DNA of 64,000 nucleotides, from positions 5,704,001-5,768,000 of the forward strand of contig NZ_CP033073.1 of NCBI RefSeq assembly GCF_003675325.1. Direction: 5' to 3'. Position numbers and translations under genes: made by a program. Numbering within the stretch: the stretch's first letter is position 1; each line of letters opens with the position of its first letter. This DNA comes from Streptomyces dangxiongensis (lineage in GTDB: Bacteria > Actinomycetota > Actinomycetes > Streptomycetales > Streptomycetaceae). Shown here one piece after another: positions 51,638 to 60,573 of the stretch. The notes beneath the pieces were generated by a model. That model saw only the letters and a program-made list of their open reading frames with translations, made no database searches and had not been told where the DNA came from.

Positions 51638-53271
51638 GTACTGCATCGAACGACGAGACCCGCTCCCGCGGGCGGGCACCGGCCGGCGAGCGGATCGCCG
51701 ACTGGGCCGACGGCCGGCTGGGGATCTACTCCCTGGCCAAGGCCAACATGCGCAAGATCTTCCCGGACCACTGGTCCTTCATGCTCGGCGAGATCTGCAT
51801 GTACAGCTTCATCATCATCATCCTGACGGGTGTCTATCTGACGCTGTTCTTCCACCCGTCGATGAACGAGGTCGAGTACCACGGCAGCTACATCCCGCTC
51901 CAGGGACAGCTGATGTCCGAGGCGTTCAACTCGACCATGCACATCTCGTTCGACGTGCGCGGTGGCCTGCTCATCCGGCAGATCCACCACTGGGCGGCGG
52001 TCGTCTTCCTCGCCGGCATGTTCGTGCACATGATGCGCGTGTTCTTCACCGGCGCGTTCCGCAAGCCACGTGAGATCAACTGGCTGTTCGGCTTCCTGCT
52101 GTTCGTCCTCGGCATGTTCACCGGCTTCACCGGCTACTCCCTGCCGGACGACCTGCTCTCGGGCACCGGTGTCCGCTTCACCCAGGGCGCGATCCTGTCC
52201 GTGCCGATCGTCGGCACGTACATCTCGATGTTCCTGTTCGGCGGCGAGTTCCCCGGCCACGACTTCGTGGCCCGGTTCTACTCGATCCACATCCTGCTGC
52301 TGCCGGGCATCATGCTCGGCCTGATGGTGGCGCACCTGATCCTGGTCTTCTACCACAAGCACACGCAGTTCGCGGGCCCCGGCCGGAACAACAAGAACGT
52401 CGTCGGCATGCCGCTGCTGCCGGTGTACATGGCCAAGGCCGGCGGGTTCTTCTTCCTGGTGTTCGGCTTCATCGCCCTCATCGCCGGTATCGCGTCCATC
52501 AACCCGATCTGGGCGATGGGCCCCTACCGTCCGGACCAGGTCTCCACGGGCGCCCAGCCCGACTGGTACATGGGCTTCGCCGAGGGTCTCGTCCGCGCCA
52601 TGCCGGGCTGGGAGATCAACTTCTGGGGCCACACCCTGGTCCTGGGCGTGTTCGTCCCGCTGGCCCTGTTCGGGCTGTTCCTCGCGGTGATCGCGCTGTA
52701 CCCGTTCATCGAGTCCTGGATCACCGGCGACAAGCGCGAGCACCACATCCTGGACCGGCCGCGCAACGCCCCGACCCGCACCGCCTTCGGTGCCGCGTGG
52801 GTCGCCGGCTACGTGATCATGCTGATCGGTGGCGGCAACGACATCATCGCCACGCACTTCCACCTGTCGATCAACGCGGTGACCTGGTTCGTCCGGATCG
52901 CGTTCTTCGCCGGGCCGGTCCTGACGTTCATCGTCACCCGGCGGATCTGCCTGGGCCTCCAGCGTCGCGACCGCGACAAGGTGCTGCACGGCCGCGAGAC
53001 CGGCATCATCAAGCGGCTGCCGCACGGTGAGTTCATCGAGGTGCACGAGCCGCTCAGCCAGGAGCAGCTTCACACGCTCACCGCGCACGAGCAGTACCGG
53101 CCGGCCGAGATCGGTCCGACGACCGACGAGAACGGCGTCGAGCGCAAGGTGGGCGCCTCCGAGAAGCTGCGGGTCAAGCTCTCCAACGCCTACTACGGCG
53201 AGGACAGCCAGATCCCGAAGCCGACCGTCGAGGAGTTCAAGGAGATCACGAGCGGCCACGGCCACCACTGA
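51634..53271 (+). CDS. qcrB: Ubiquinol-cytochrome c reductase cytochrome b subunit
   Basis: Cytochrome b holds the two b hemes and the quinol sites. The 545-residue protein has the characteristic HHWAAVVFLAGMFVHMMRVF and MVAHLILVFYHKHTQF heme-ligating helices, and PEWYMGF-like YMGFAEGLVRAMPGWE. In actinobacteria this subunit forms a supercomplex with the aa3 oxidase. A long C-terminal tail ends ITSGHGHH. A strong hairpin follows. Confidence 0.97.
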   Translation: MSTASNDETRSRGRAPAGERIADWADGRLGIYSLAKANMRKIFPDHWSFMLGEICMYSFIIIILTGVYLTLFFHPSMNEVEYHGSYIPLQGQLMSEAFNSTMHISFDVRGGLLIRQIHHWAAVVFLAGMFVHMMRVFFTGAFRKPREINWLFGFLLFVLGMFTGFTGYSLPDDLLSGTGVRFTQGAILSVPIVGTYISMFLFGGEFPGHDFVARFYSIHILLLPGIMLGLMVAHLILVFYHKHTQFAGPGRNNKNVVGMPLLPVYMAKAGGFFFLVFGFIALIAGIASINPIWAMGPYRPDQVSTGAQPDWYMGFAEGLVRAMPGWEINFWGHTLVLGVFVPLALFGLFLAVIALYPFIESWITGDKREHHILDRPRNAPTRTAFGAAWVAGYVIMLIGGGNDIIATHFHLSINAVTWFVRIAFFAGPVLTFIVTRRICLGLQRRDRDKVLHGRETGIIKRLPHGEFIEVHEPLSQEQLHTLTAHEQYRPAEIGPTTDENGVERKVGASEKLRVKLSNAYYGEDSQIPKPTVEEFKEITSGHGHH

Positions 53272-53294
53272 TCCCCGCGTCGCCACACCACGCA

Positions 53295-53329
53295 GAAGGG
53301 CCCCGTCCGTGTCGCGGACGGGGCCCTTC
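53295..53329 (+). terminator. 15-bp perfect hairpin after qcrB
   Basis: GAAGGGCCCCGTCCG (53295-53309) and its exact complement (53315-53329) enclose a 5-nt loop, 24 bp past the qcrB stop. Confidence 0.85.
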
Positions 53330-53392
53330 GCGGTGCCCGCGGCTGGATAGGGTGGGGTACGACGGAGCAGGACTGCGTACGAGGAGCGGCTG

Positions 53393-54457
<1,065 letters not shown>

Positions 54458-54531
54458 CCGCACCGCACGTCGTCCCGCGATCCGGACACGGGTTGCGGGG
54501 CGACGATCAGTTCGCGTACGTTCTTCCACCA

Positions 54532-54648
54532 GGTCATGAGTGACAGTCATGAGGCCCCGGCCGACTGTCCGGCAACCCTCCGTCCGTGGCGGGGTGCCCC
54601 GGGTGAAGACCAGGCCGTGGACAGCAAGGTCCACGGCAAGCGCGGATC
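54532..54648 (+). ncRNA. SAM-IV riboswitch aptamer
   Basis: The RNA begins GGTCATGAGTG, has GCCCCGGCC, the conserved core CCGGCAACCCTCCGTCC with GGCGGGGTGCCCCGGGTGA, and closes with the complementary AGACC. Then comes the downstream stem (ACCAGGCCGTGGA with TCCACGG) and the pseudoknot segment GGCAAGCGCGG. This matches the known SAM-IV class of actinobacteria nearly element for element. It senses S-adenosylmethionine and usually represses sulfur-metabolism genes. It lies in the leader of the desulfurase-like gene at 54826. Confidence 0.95.
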
Positions 54649-54690
54649 CCTCGCACACTTACCGCAAGTGTGGGACCAGGGATCCTGGTC
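54644..54690 (+). promoter_or_regulatory. Alternative hairpins, likely expression platform of the SAM-IV riboswitch
   Basis: A long hairpin pairs GGATCCCT (54644-54651) with AGGGATCC (54678-54685) and CACACTT (54654-54660) with AAGTGTG (54666-54672). A competing hairpin pairs GACCAGG (54674-54680) with CCTGGTC (54684-54690). Both use bases 54678-54685 and cannot form together. The long one's 5' arm overlaps the aptamer 3' end. A ligand-dependent switch is inferred. Confidence 0.55.
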
Positions 54691-54705
54691 GTCGAGGAGC
54701 CTCCC

Positions 54706-54726
54706 GTGAGCAAGCGAATGCGCTAG
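54706..54726 (+). CDS. Possible six-codon leader peptide (VSKRMR)
   Basis: GTG AGC AAG CGA ATG CGC TAG follows a perfect GAGGAG (54694-54699) with 6 nt spacing, between the riboswitch and the gene. It is too short to judge by coding statistics. A ribosome could initiate here and influence downstream translation. It may also be chance. Confidence 0.35.
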   Translation: MSKRMR

Positions 54727-54825
54727 GGCCGCAGAGCCCCGCCTCCGCATCCCCCTTCACCCCACCGGCGCCAGAGCACGCCCGCTCGCCCGGCGGATTC
54801 CACCTGCCTTCACGGGAGTTCAGCC

Positions 54826-56187
54826 ATGTCCGTCTCCACCGCTGCCGCCGACCGGTCCCTCTGCGCCCCGCTGCCCGTGCTGGGCCGGGATGTCACCGTC
54901 CCGCTCGTCACGGGCGGTGAGGTCGCCTACGCCGCTCTCGACTACGCGGCCAGCGCCCCCGCCCTCCAGCGCGTCTGGGACGACGTCGCGGCCTACGCCC
55001 CGTACTACGGCAGCGTGCACCGCGGCGCCGGCTACCTCTCCCAGCTCTCCACCGACCTGTTCGAGAACGCCCGCGGGACCGTCGCCGGGTTCCTCGGCTG
55101 CCGCCCGGACGACCAGGTCGTCTTCACCCGCTCGACCACCGACTCGCTCAACCTCCTGGCGCGCGCGCTGCCCGCCGGCTGCCAGGTCTTCGTCTTCGAG
55201 ACCGAGCACCACGCCTCCCTGCTGCCCTGGCAGGACGCCCGGGTCACCTACCTCGACGCCCCGCGCACCCCGCAGCAGGCCGTCCGGACCCTGGAGCGGG
55301 CCCTCGCCGAGCGCGACCCCCACGGCCCGGCCCTGGTCTGTGTCACCGGCGCCTCCAACGTCACCGGTGAGCTGTGGCCGGTGCGCGAGCTGGCCGCCGC
55401 CGCGCACGCCCACGGCGCCCGCATCGTCCTGGACGCCGCCCAGCTAGCCCCCCACCACCCGGTGGACCTCGGGGACCTGGACGTCGACTGGGTCGCCTTC
55501 TCCGGCCACAAGCTGTACGCCCCGTTCGGCTCCGGCGTCCTGGCCGGCCGCGCCGACTGGCTCCGGGCGGCCGAGCCGTACCTCGCGGGCGGCGGCGCCA
55601 GCCGCAAGGTCACCCGGCGGCAGGACGGCGGGGTGGACGTGGAGTGGCACGACAGCGCCGCCCGCCACGAGGCCGGCTCCCCGAACGTGATCGGCGCCTA
55701 CTCCATCGCCGCCGCCTGCAAGGCCCTCACCGAGGCCGGCTGGGACACCCTCGTCGCCCGTGAGGAGCACCTGATCCGCACGGTCCGCGAAGGCCTCGCC
55801 GAGGTCCCGGAGGTCAGGATCCTCTCCCTCTTCGGCGACGACGCGCCGCGCGTGGGTGTCCTCTCCTTCGTCGTCGAGGGCTGGAACAGCTCGCACTTCG
55901 CCGCCGCCCTCTCCGCCGAGTACGGCATCGGCGTCCGCGACGGCCTCTTCTGCGCCCACCCCCTGGTCCGCACCCTGCTGGGCACCGACCCGCAGACCCA
56001 GGGGGAGTGCGGCGCCCCGGAGACGGCCCCGGGCGAGAAGTCCCTGAACGCCGTCCGGGTCAGCTTCGGCGCCGGCACCCCCGACGAGCACGTCGAGCGC
56101 TTCGTGACCGCCGTACGGGAACTGGTGCGCGACGGCGCCCGGTGGCAGTACCGCACGGAGGACGGCCGCTGCGTCCCGGCGGTCTGA
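54826..56187 (+). CDS. Class V aminotransferase / SufS-type cysteine desulfurase-like protein
   Basis: A PLP fold-type I enzyme of the aminotransferase V family. K229 in SGHKLYAPFGSG is the Schiff-base lysine; H204-like His in FETEHHASLLPW and the SufS-type C376 in GVRDGLFCAHPL are present, so it may be an active desulfurase or cysteine lyase. Length is 453 aa. The SAM-IV riboswitch in its leader places it in sulfur metabolism. Its exact substrate (cysteine, selenocysteine or a sulfoxide) cannot be told from sequence. Confidence 0.85.
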   Translation: MSVSTAAADRSLCAPLPVLGRDVTVPLVTGGEVAYAALDYAASAPALQRVWDDVAAYAPYYGSVHRGAGYLSQLSTDLFENARGTVAGFLGCRPDDQVVFTRSTTDSLNLLARALPAGCQVFVFETEHHASLLPWQDARVTYLDAPRTPQQAVRTLERALAERDPHGPALVCVTGASNVTGELWPVRELAAAAHAHGARIVLDAAQLAPHHPVDLGDLDVDWVAFSGHKLYAPFGSGVLAGRADWLRAAEPYLAGGGASRKVTRRQDGGVDVEWHDSAARHEAGSPNVIGAYSIAAACKALTEAGWDTLVAREEHLIRTVREGLAEVPEVRILSLFGDDAPRVGVLSFVVEGWNSSHFAAALSAEYGIGVRDGLFCAHPLVRTLLGTDPQTQGECGAPETAPGEKSLNAVRVSFGAGTPDEHVERFVTAVRELVRDGARWQYRTEDGRCVPAV

Positions 56188-56196
56188 GGACGGCCG

Positions 56197-56222
56197 GCCC
56201 GCCGCCCGCCGGGGTGGCGGGC
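56197..56222. terminator. 7-bp GC hairpin between convergent genes
   Basis: GCCCGCC (56197-56203) and GGCGGGC (56216-56222) form a hairpin between the desulfurase-like gene and the Lrp gene, just past both stop codons. Confidence 0.55.
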
Positions 56223-56225
56223 TCC

Positions 56226-56507
56226 CTAGTTGTCGAGGCCGATCGCGAACGCGGCCTCCAGGTCGTGCTGCGAGTAGGTGCGGAACGCGACGTGCGTGTC
56301 GGTGGCCTCCACGCCGGGGATCTTGCTGATCCGGCCGGGGATGATCTCGGCGAGGTCCTCGTGCTGCCCGACCCGGACCATGGCGATCAGGTCGTAGGTG
56401 CCGGTGACCGAGAAGACCTCGCTGACGCTCTCCAGCGCGGCGATGCGCTCCGCGATCTCGGGGATCCGGTCCACGCTGGTCTTGATCAGAACGATCGCGG
56501 TGATCAC
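56226..56507 (-). CDS. Stand-alone Lrp/AsnC ligand-binding (RAM) domain protein
   Basis: The 93-residue protein consists only of the RAM domain of the Lrp/AsnC family: MITAIVLIKTSVDRIPEIAE, VSEVFSVTGTYDLIAMVRVG and PGVEATDTHVAFRTYSQ. There is no HTH, so it cannot bind DNA by itself. It may bind amino acids and act through partner proteins. Its start GTG overlaps the stop of the rhomboid gene (GTGA), so they are one translational unit. Confidence 0.9.
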   Translation of the reverse strand: MITAIVLIKTSVDRIPEIAERIAALESVSEVFSVTGTYDLIAMVRVGQHEDLAEIIPGRISKIPGVEATDTHVAFRTYSQHDLEAAFAIGLDN

Positions 56508-57298
56508 GGCTGTGTCTCTCCCTCGGTGACCGGAGCTGGTGCGGCCTTCACTCTAGTCGCCCGGCCGTCCCCCACCACCGCCCCGCCGGGACCGCCCGCG
56601 CGGCTGCGCCCGCGTCCGTAGCGCAGCCACGCGTAGCAGAACCCCAGGCCGAACCCGACCATGTGCGCGAGGTAGGCCACTCCGGGCCCGTCGGAGGCCC
56701 GGCCCGCCGCGAACCACTGGAGCGCCGCCCAGAACGGCAGCACCACCCAGGCGGGGAAGCGCAGCGGCAGGAAGAACAGGAAGGGCAGAAGACTGGTCAC
56801 GCGGGCGCGGGGGAACAGGTAGAGGAAGGCTCCGAGGACCGCCGAGATCGCCCCGGAGGCGCCGACCAGCGACTGCTCGGAGGTGGCGTTGGCGGCCGCG
56901 TAGCCCAGCAGGGCGAGGTACCCGCAGCCGACGTAGAACAGGGTGAACGCCACCCGTCCCATGCGTTCCTCGGTCATCGCCCCGAAGACGAAGAGGAACA
57001 GCATGTTGCCGAGCAGGTGGACCCAGCCGCCGTGCACGAACAGCGCGGTCGCCGGGGTGAGCGCCTCGCGGGCCGGTCTGCCGAACAGGTCGGCCGGGAC
57101 CACGCCCCAGCGCCGGAAGTACGTCCGCTGCGCGGCGAGCAGCGCGTCCCCGGCGCGGTACCCGGGGGTGAGCCCGGACGCGGGGCCGAGGACGAAGATC
57201 AGGCAGCACAGGACGATGAGCCCGTACGTGATCGGTGCCGGGATGCCCCGGACCGCCCTGAGAGTCCTGCCGGCCGCCGTGCTCCAGGTGCTGATCAT
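56504..57298 (-). CDS. Rhomboid family intramembrane serine protease
   Basis: From ATG 57298 the 264-residue polytopic protein carries the rhomboid catalytic dyad: Ser in GASGAISAVLGAFLYLFP and His in YLAHMVGFGLGFCYAW. VHLLGNMLFLFVFGAMTEE is the conserved HxxxN-type helix (HLLGN). It cleaves membrane proteins within helices; substrates are unknown. Upstream codons VV lie in frame before the ATG. It is translationally coupled to the RAM-domain gene. Confidence 0.93.
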   Translation of the reverse strand: MISTWSTAAGRTLRAVRGIPAPITYGLIVLCCLIFVLGPASGLTPGYRAGDALLAAQRTYFRRWGVVPADLFGRPAREALTPATALFVHGGWVHLLGNMLFLFVFGAMTEERMGRVAFTLFYVGCGYLALLGYAAANATSEQSLVGASGAISAVLGAFLYLFPRARVTSLLPFLFFLPLRFPAWVVLPFWAALQWFAAGRASDGPGVAYLAHMVGFGLGFCYAWLRYGRGRSRAGGPGGAVVGDGRATRVKAAPAPVTEGETQP

Positions 57299-57451
57299 GA
57301 CTACAGAGCATGACGTAACGGGACGCAAGCTGACAGACCGCCTCGCCGCCGTGGACGGGCGGGCGGCGAAGACCCCGCAGGCCGTAGGGTTACGAGCCAT
57401 ACGCGCCGGGGAACGGCGCGGACCGACACGAGAAGGAAGCGGACAGTCACG

Positions 57452-57691
57452 ATGACGGTTCCCCTGCCGACGGCCACGACACGATGGCGCTGCACCCTGT
57501 GCGGCAACCTCACCCGCTTCGACGTGACCCGCTCGTCCAAGGTCGTCGAGTACGTCCATCTCGACCTGGCCGGTGAGCCGACGGTGGAGGAGCGCGAGGT
57601 GGTCAGTGAGACCATCGAGTCGGTGCGCTGCCGCTGGTGCAACGCGGTGGACCAGGTGGAACTCGTGGACAGGCCGGGCACCGGCTCCTGA
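57452..57691 (+). CDS. Small zinc-ribbon protein (79 aa)
   Basis: Two CxxC pairs (CTLCGN near residue 14 and CRWCNA near residue 60) form a zinc ribbon. The rest is beta-rich (VVEYVHLDLAGEPTVEEREV). It is conserved in actinobacteria, with unknown function. It is followed by the terminator at 57681 and then the NYN gene. Confidence 0.8.
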   Translation: MTVPLPTATTRWRCTLCGNLTRFDVTRSSKVVEYVHLDLAGEPTVEEREVVSETIESVRCRWCNAVDQVELVDRPGTGS

Positions 57692-57718
57692 GCGGAGCGG
57701 TCCCGGGAGCGGCTTTTT
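57681..57718 (+). terminator. Hairpin plus T-run after the zinc-ribbon gene
   Basis: CCGGCTCC (57681-57688) pairs with GGAGC-GG (57706-57712) with one bulge, followed by TTTTT at 57714-57718. This is one of the few canonical rho-independent forms in the window; its left arm starts within the end of the gene. Confidence 0.55.
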
Positions 57719-57737
57719 CGGTATTGGGGTGTGACGG

Positions 57738-59081
57738 ATGGTGGAGACCGCGGGCGGGGGGCCGGACGACGGCACCGCCGAGGTGCTTGACCGTCCGCTG
57801 CCCGACGGCGTGCGCCGGCGGGTGGTGCAGATCGTCTCGGACGGCTTCGGCGGGCTGACCGTGGCCGAACTTCCCGCCCAGTTGCGGCAGTACGCCCGGT
57901 TCGCCCCGAACCGCCGGGCCAAGTTCGCCGGCAACGCGATGGCGGCGGCGCTGGAGACCGATCCGCTGTTCCGGCAGCGGATCGGCGAAAAGTTCAGAGA
58001 GGCGCAGCCGGAACTCGCCGGCGCCCTCGGCTCCGGCTCGCCGCCCCCGGCCGCGGACCCGCTCGACGTGGCGGCCGCGGCCTACGTACTGCGCCCGGCG
58101 GGCTGGGTGAAACTCGTCACCGCGGCCGGCGAGGAGGCCCAGCGCGCGGACGCCGAGCGGGCCGACGAGGAGAGCCGCGCCGAGCTGGACCGGCTGCGCG
58201 CGGAGCTGGCACAGGCCCGCGACCACATCCGCGCCGAGACCGAACGGCTGCGCGCGGAGCTGGAGTCGGCGAAGAAGGAGGGCGAGTCGCTGCACCGCAA
58301 GCTGCGGGCCGCGCTCAGCGACGTCAGGCGGGGCGAGGCCGCCCTGCGCAAGGCGCACGGCGAGATCGACGCCGCGCGCGCCGAGGCGCACGCGCGGGTG
58401 TCGGCCGCGGACAGCGAGTCGCGGCGGCTCAAGGCCCGTCTGAGCGAGGCCGAGGCCGCGCTGGAGGCCACCCGGCGGGCGGCCCGGGAGGGCCGCAGTG
58501 TGGAGGACATGCGGGTACGGCTGCTGCTCGACACCCTGCTGGAGGCGACCCAGGGCCTGCGGCGTGAACTCGCCCTCCCCCCGGTGTCCGTGCGGCCGGC
58601 CGAGACGGTCGACGCGGTGGAGCCGGGCCGGATGACCCCGAAGGACATCGCGGCACGCGCCCTGTCCGAGCATGACCCGGCCATCCTCGACCAGCTCCTC
58701 GCACTGCCGCAGGCGCATCTGGTCGTCGACGGCTACAACGTGACCAAGACCGGCTATCCGCAGATGCCGCTGGAGAAGCAGCGGCTCAGACTGCTGGGCC
58801 AGCTCTCCGCGCTCGCCGCGCAGACCGGGGCGGAGGTGACGTGCGTCTTCGACGGCGCCGAACTGGCCGCGCCGGTGCTGCTCGCGCCGCCGCGCGGGGT
58901 GCGCGTGCTGTTCTCCAAGCCGGGGGTCACGGCCGACGAGCTGATCCGCCAACTGGTGCGTGCGGAGCCGCCGGGGCGTCCGGTCATCGTCGCCTCCACC
59001 GACCGCGAGGTGGCCGACGGGGTCGCCAGGGCGGGTGCCCGTCCCGTGGCTTCTGCGGTGCTTCTGAAGCGACTGTCCTGA
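57738..59081 (+). CDS. NYN (YacP-like) domain protein with coiled coil
   Basis: The 447-residue protein has an N-terminal DNA/RNA-binding-like helical region. A strongly charged coiled coil follows at about residues 130-240 (RADAERADEESRAELDRLRA and neighbours). At the C-terminus lies a NYN domain with acidic residues: HLVVDGYNVTKTG, VTCVFDGAEL and VASTDREVADG. NYN/YacP proteins are PIN-like ribonucleases. It may be an RNA-processing nuclease. Conserved in actinobacteria. Confidence 0.88.
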   Translation: MVETAGGGPDDGTAEVLDRPLPDGVRRRVVQIVSDGFGGLTVAELPAQLRQYARFAPNRRAKFAGNAMAAALETDPLFRQRIGEKFREAQPELAGALGSGSPPPAADPLDVAAAAYVLRPAGWVKLVTAAGEEAQRADAERADEESRAELDRLRAELAQARDHIRAETERLRAELESAKKEGESLHRKLRAALSDVRRGEAALRKAHGEIDAARAEAHARVSAADSESRRLKARLSEAEAALEATRRAAREGRSVEDMRVRLLLDTLLEATQGLRRELALPPVSVRPAETVDAVEPGRMTPKDIAARALSEHDPAILDQLLALPQAHLVVDGYNVTKTGYPQMPLEKQRLRLLGQLSALAAQTGAEVTCVFDGAELAAPVLLAPPRGVRVLFSKPGVTADELIRQLVRAEPPGRPVIVASTDREVADGVARAGARPVASAVLLKRLS

Positions 59082-59209
59082 AGGTCCAACGGGCGTCATA
59101 CATGCCCGGATTGGGCGTAACGTCACGCAACGTAGCGTCAATCGGCTCTCACTGCAGGTGAGTTATGTGCAAAGAATGCATGGCGTGACAGGGTTTTTTG
59201 CTTGAGGAT

Positions 59210-59239
59210 TTGAACTGATCACAACTGTGTCACTAGGGT
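59210..59239 (+). promoter_or_regulatory. Sigma-70 type promoter for the first NlpC/P60 gene
   Basis: TTGAAC (59210-59215), 18-bp spacer, TAGGGT (59234-59239). This is close to the vegetative Streptomyces consensus. The surrounding 59150-59240 stretch is markedly AT-richer than the rest of the window, with a T6 run at 59195. A TGATCAC word occurs at 59216 and again near 59262. Confidence 0.6.
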
Positions 59240-59292
59240 CTGGGCTCGAACCTCCGAACGGGTGATCACTCACAAGAAGGAGTTCGTCCTCC

Positions 59293-60330
59293 GTGGCGTC
59301 CCACCGTCGACCCAAGCAGCCCAGTCGCACCCGTGTGACCGTGCTGACCACCGCAGCCGCCGCTGCCGTCGCGCTCAGCGCGAACGCCGCCAACGCCGCC
59401 CCCAGCGAGAAGCTGAGCAAGGACGAGGTGAAGGCCAAGGTCGACAAGCTCTACGAGCAGGCGGAGCAGGCGACCGAGAAGTACAACGGCGCCAAGGAGA
59501 AGCAGCAGAAGCTGCAGAAGGACATCTCCACCATCCAGGACGACGTCGCCCGCGGCCAGGAGGAGCTGAACAAGCTCCGCGACGGCCTGGGTTCGCTGGC
59601 CACCGCCCAGTACCGCTCCGGCGGCATCGACGCCTCCGTCCAGCTCTTCCTGTCCTCCAATCCGGACGACTACCTCGACAAGGCCTCCACGCTCGACCAG
59701 TTGAGCAGTCAGCAGGTCGACGCGCTGAGGAAGATCCAGGACAAACAGCGCGAACTCGCCCAGGAGCGGGCGGAGGCCACCGAGAAGCTCAAGGACCTCG
59801 CCGCCACCCGCACCGAACTGGGCAACAAGAAGCAGGAGGTCCAGGGGAAGCTCGCCGCCGCGCAGAAGCTCCTGAACACCCTGACCGCCAAGGAGAAGGC
59901 GCAGCTCGCGCAGGAGCAGCAGCGCGCCAACCGCTCCTCCACCGAGCGCGTGGACCTCGGCGACGACGCCCCGCCCGCCTCCGGACGCGCGTCGGCGGCC
60001 TTCTCCGCCGCCCAGAGCCAGATCGGCAAGCCGTACGTCTACGGCGCCACCGGCCCCTCCTCCTTCGACTGCTCGGGCCTGACCTCCTGGGCCTACGCCC
60101 AGGCCGGCGTGTCCATCCCGCGCACCTCCGAGGCGCAGGCGAACATCGGCACCCGGATCGGCTCGGTCGGTGACCTGAAGGTCGGCGATCTGGTCTTCTT
60201 CTACGGCGACCTGCACCACGTGGGCCTGTACGCCGGCAACGGCCAGGTGCTGCACGCCCCGCACACCGGTGCCGTGGTCCGCTACGAGGCCATCGGCAAC
60301 ATGCCGTTCCAGTTCGGCGTCCGGGTCTGA
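59293..60330 (+). CDS. Secreted NlpC/P60 peptidoglycan hydrolase
   Basis: A signal peptide (about 1-36) precedes a coiled-coil region with long Gln/Lys/Glu heptads (AEQATEKYNGAKEKQQKLQK). At the C-terminus is an NlpC/P60 domain with Cys260 in SSFDCSGLTSWAY, His in DLHHVGLYAGNGQVLHA and the third polar residue near HAPHTG. It cleaves D-gamma-Glu-meso-DAP bonds. GTG 59293 has AAGGAG about 10 nt upstream. The next gene is a paralogue. Confidence 0.95.
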   Translation: MASHRRPKQPSRTRVTVLTTAAAAAVALSANAANAAPSEKLSKDEVKAKVDKLYEQAEQATEKYNGAKEKQQKLQKDISTIQDDVARGQEELNKLRDGLGSLATAQYRSGGIDASVQLFLSSNPDDYLDKASTLDQLSSQQVDALRKIQDKQRELAQERAEATEKLKDLAATRTELGNKKQEVQGKLAAAQKLLNTLTAKEKAQLAQEQQRANRSSTERVDLGDDAPPASGRASAAFSAAQSQIGKPYVYGATGPSSFDCSGLTSWAYAQAGVSIPRTSEAQANIGTRIGSVGDLKVGDLVFFYGDLHHVGLYAGNGQVLHAPHTGAVVRYEAIGNMPFQFGVRV

Positions 60331-60573
60331 CCCCGTACGACACGGATACGGGAGGCGCCCGAACGGGCGAATCCCGGTGACCGGAGCTGACGTCACGCCC
60401 CGCCCATGACCTGCGTCAGTGGCGGGGGGTCAATCCGCGTTGACTCCGCGGTCTTTGGCCGCGACCCCTCCGCACGGCTACTGTCTGCCGCGTTTCCCCG
60501 GCGCCGGGGCCTCCCCGTCCCCGGCGCCGGGGCGACGCGTCCTGCAAGGCCAGCGGAAGGAACACGGCTTCTC

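Noticed and set aside
59082..59292. A c-di-AMP (ydaO-type) riboswitch before the NlpC/P60 gene
   Set aside because: Cell-wall hydrolase genes in Streptomyces can have one, but I found none of the conserved motifs here, and the leader after the promoter is only about 50 nt.
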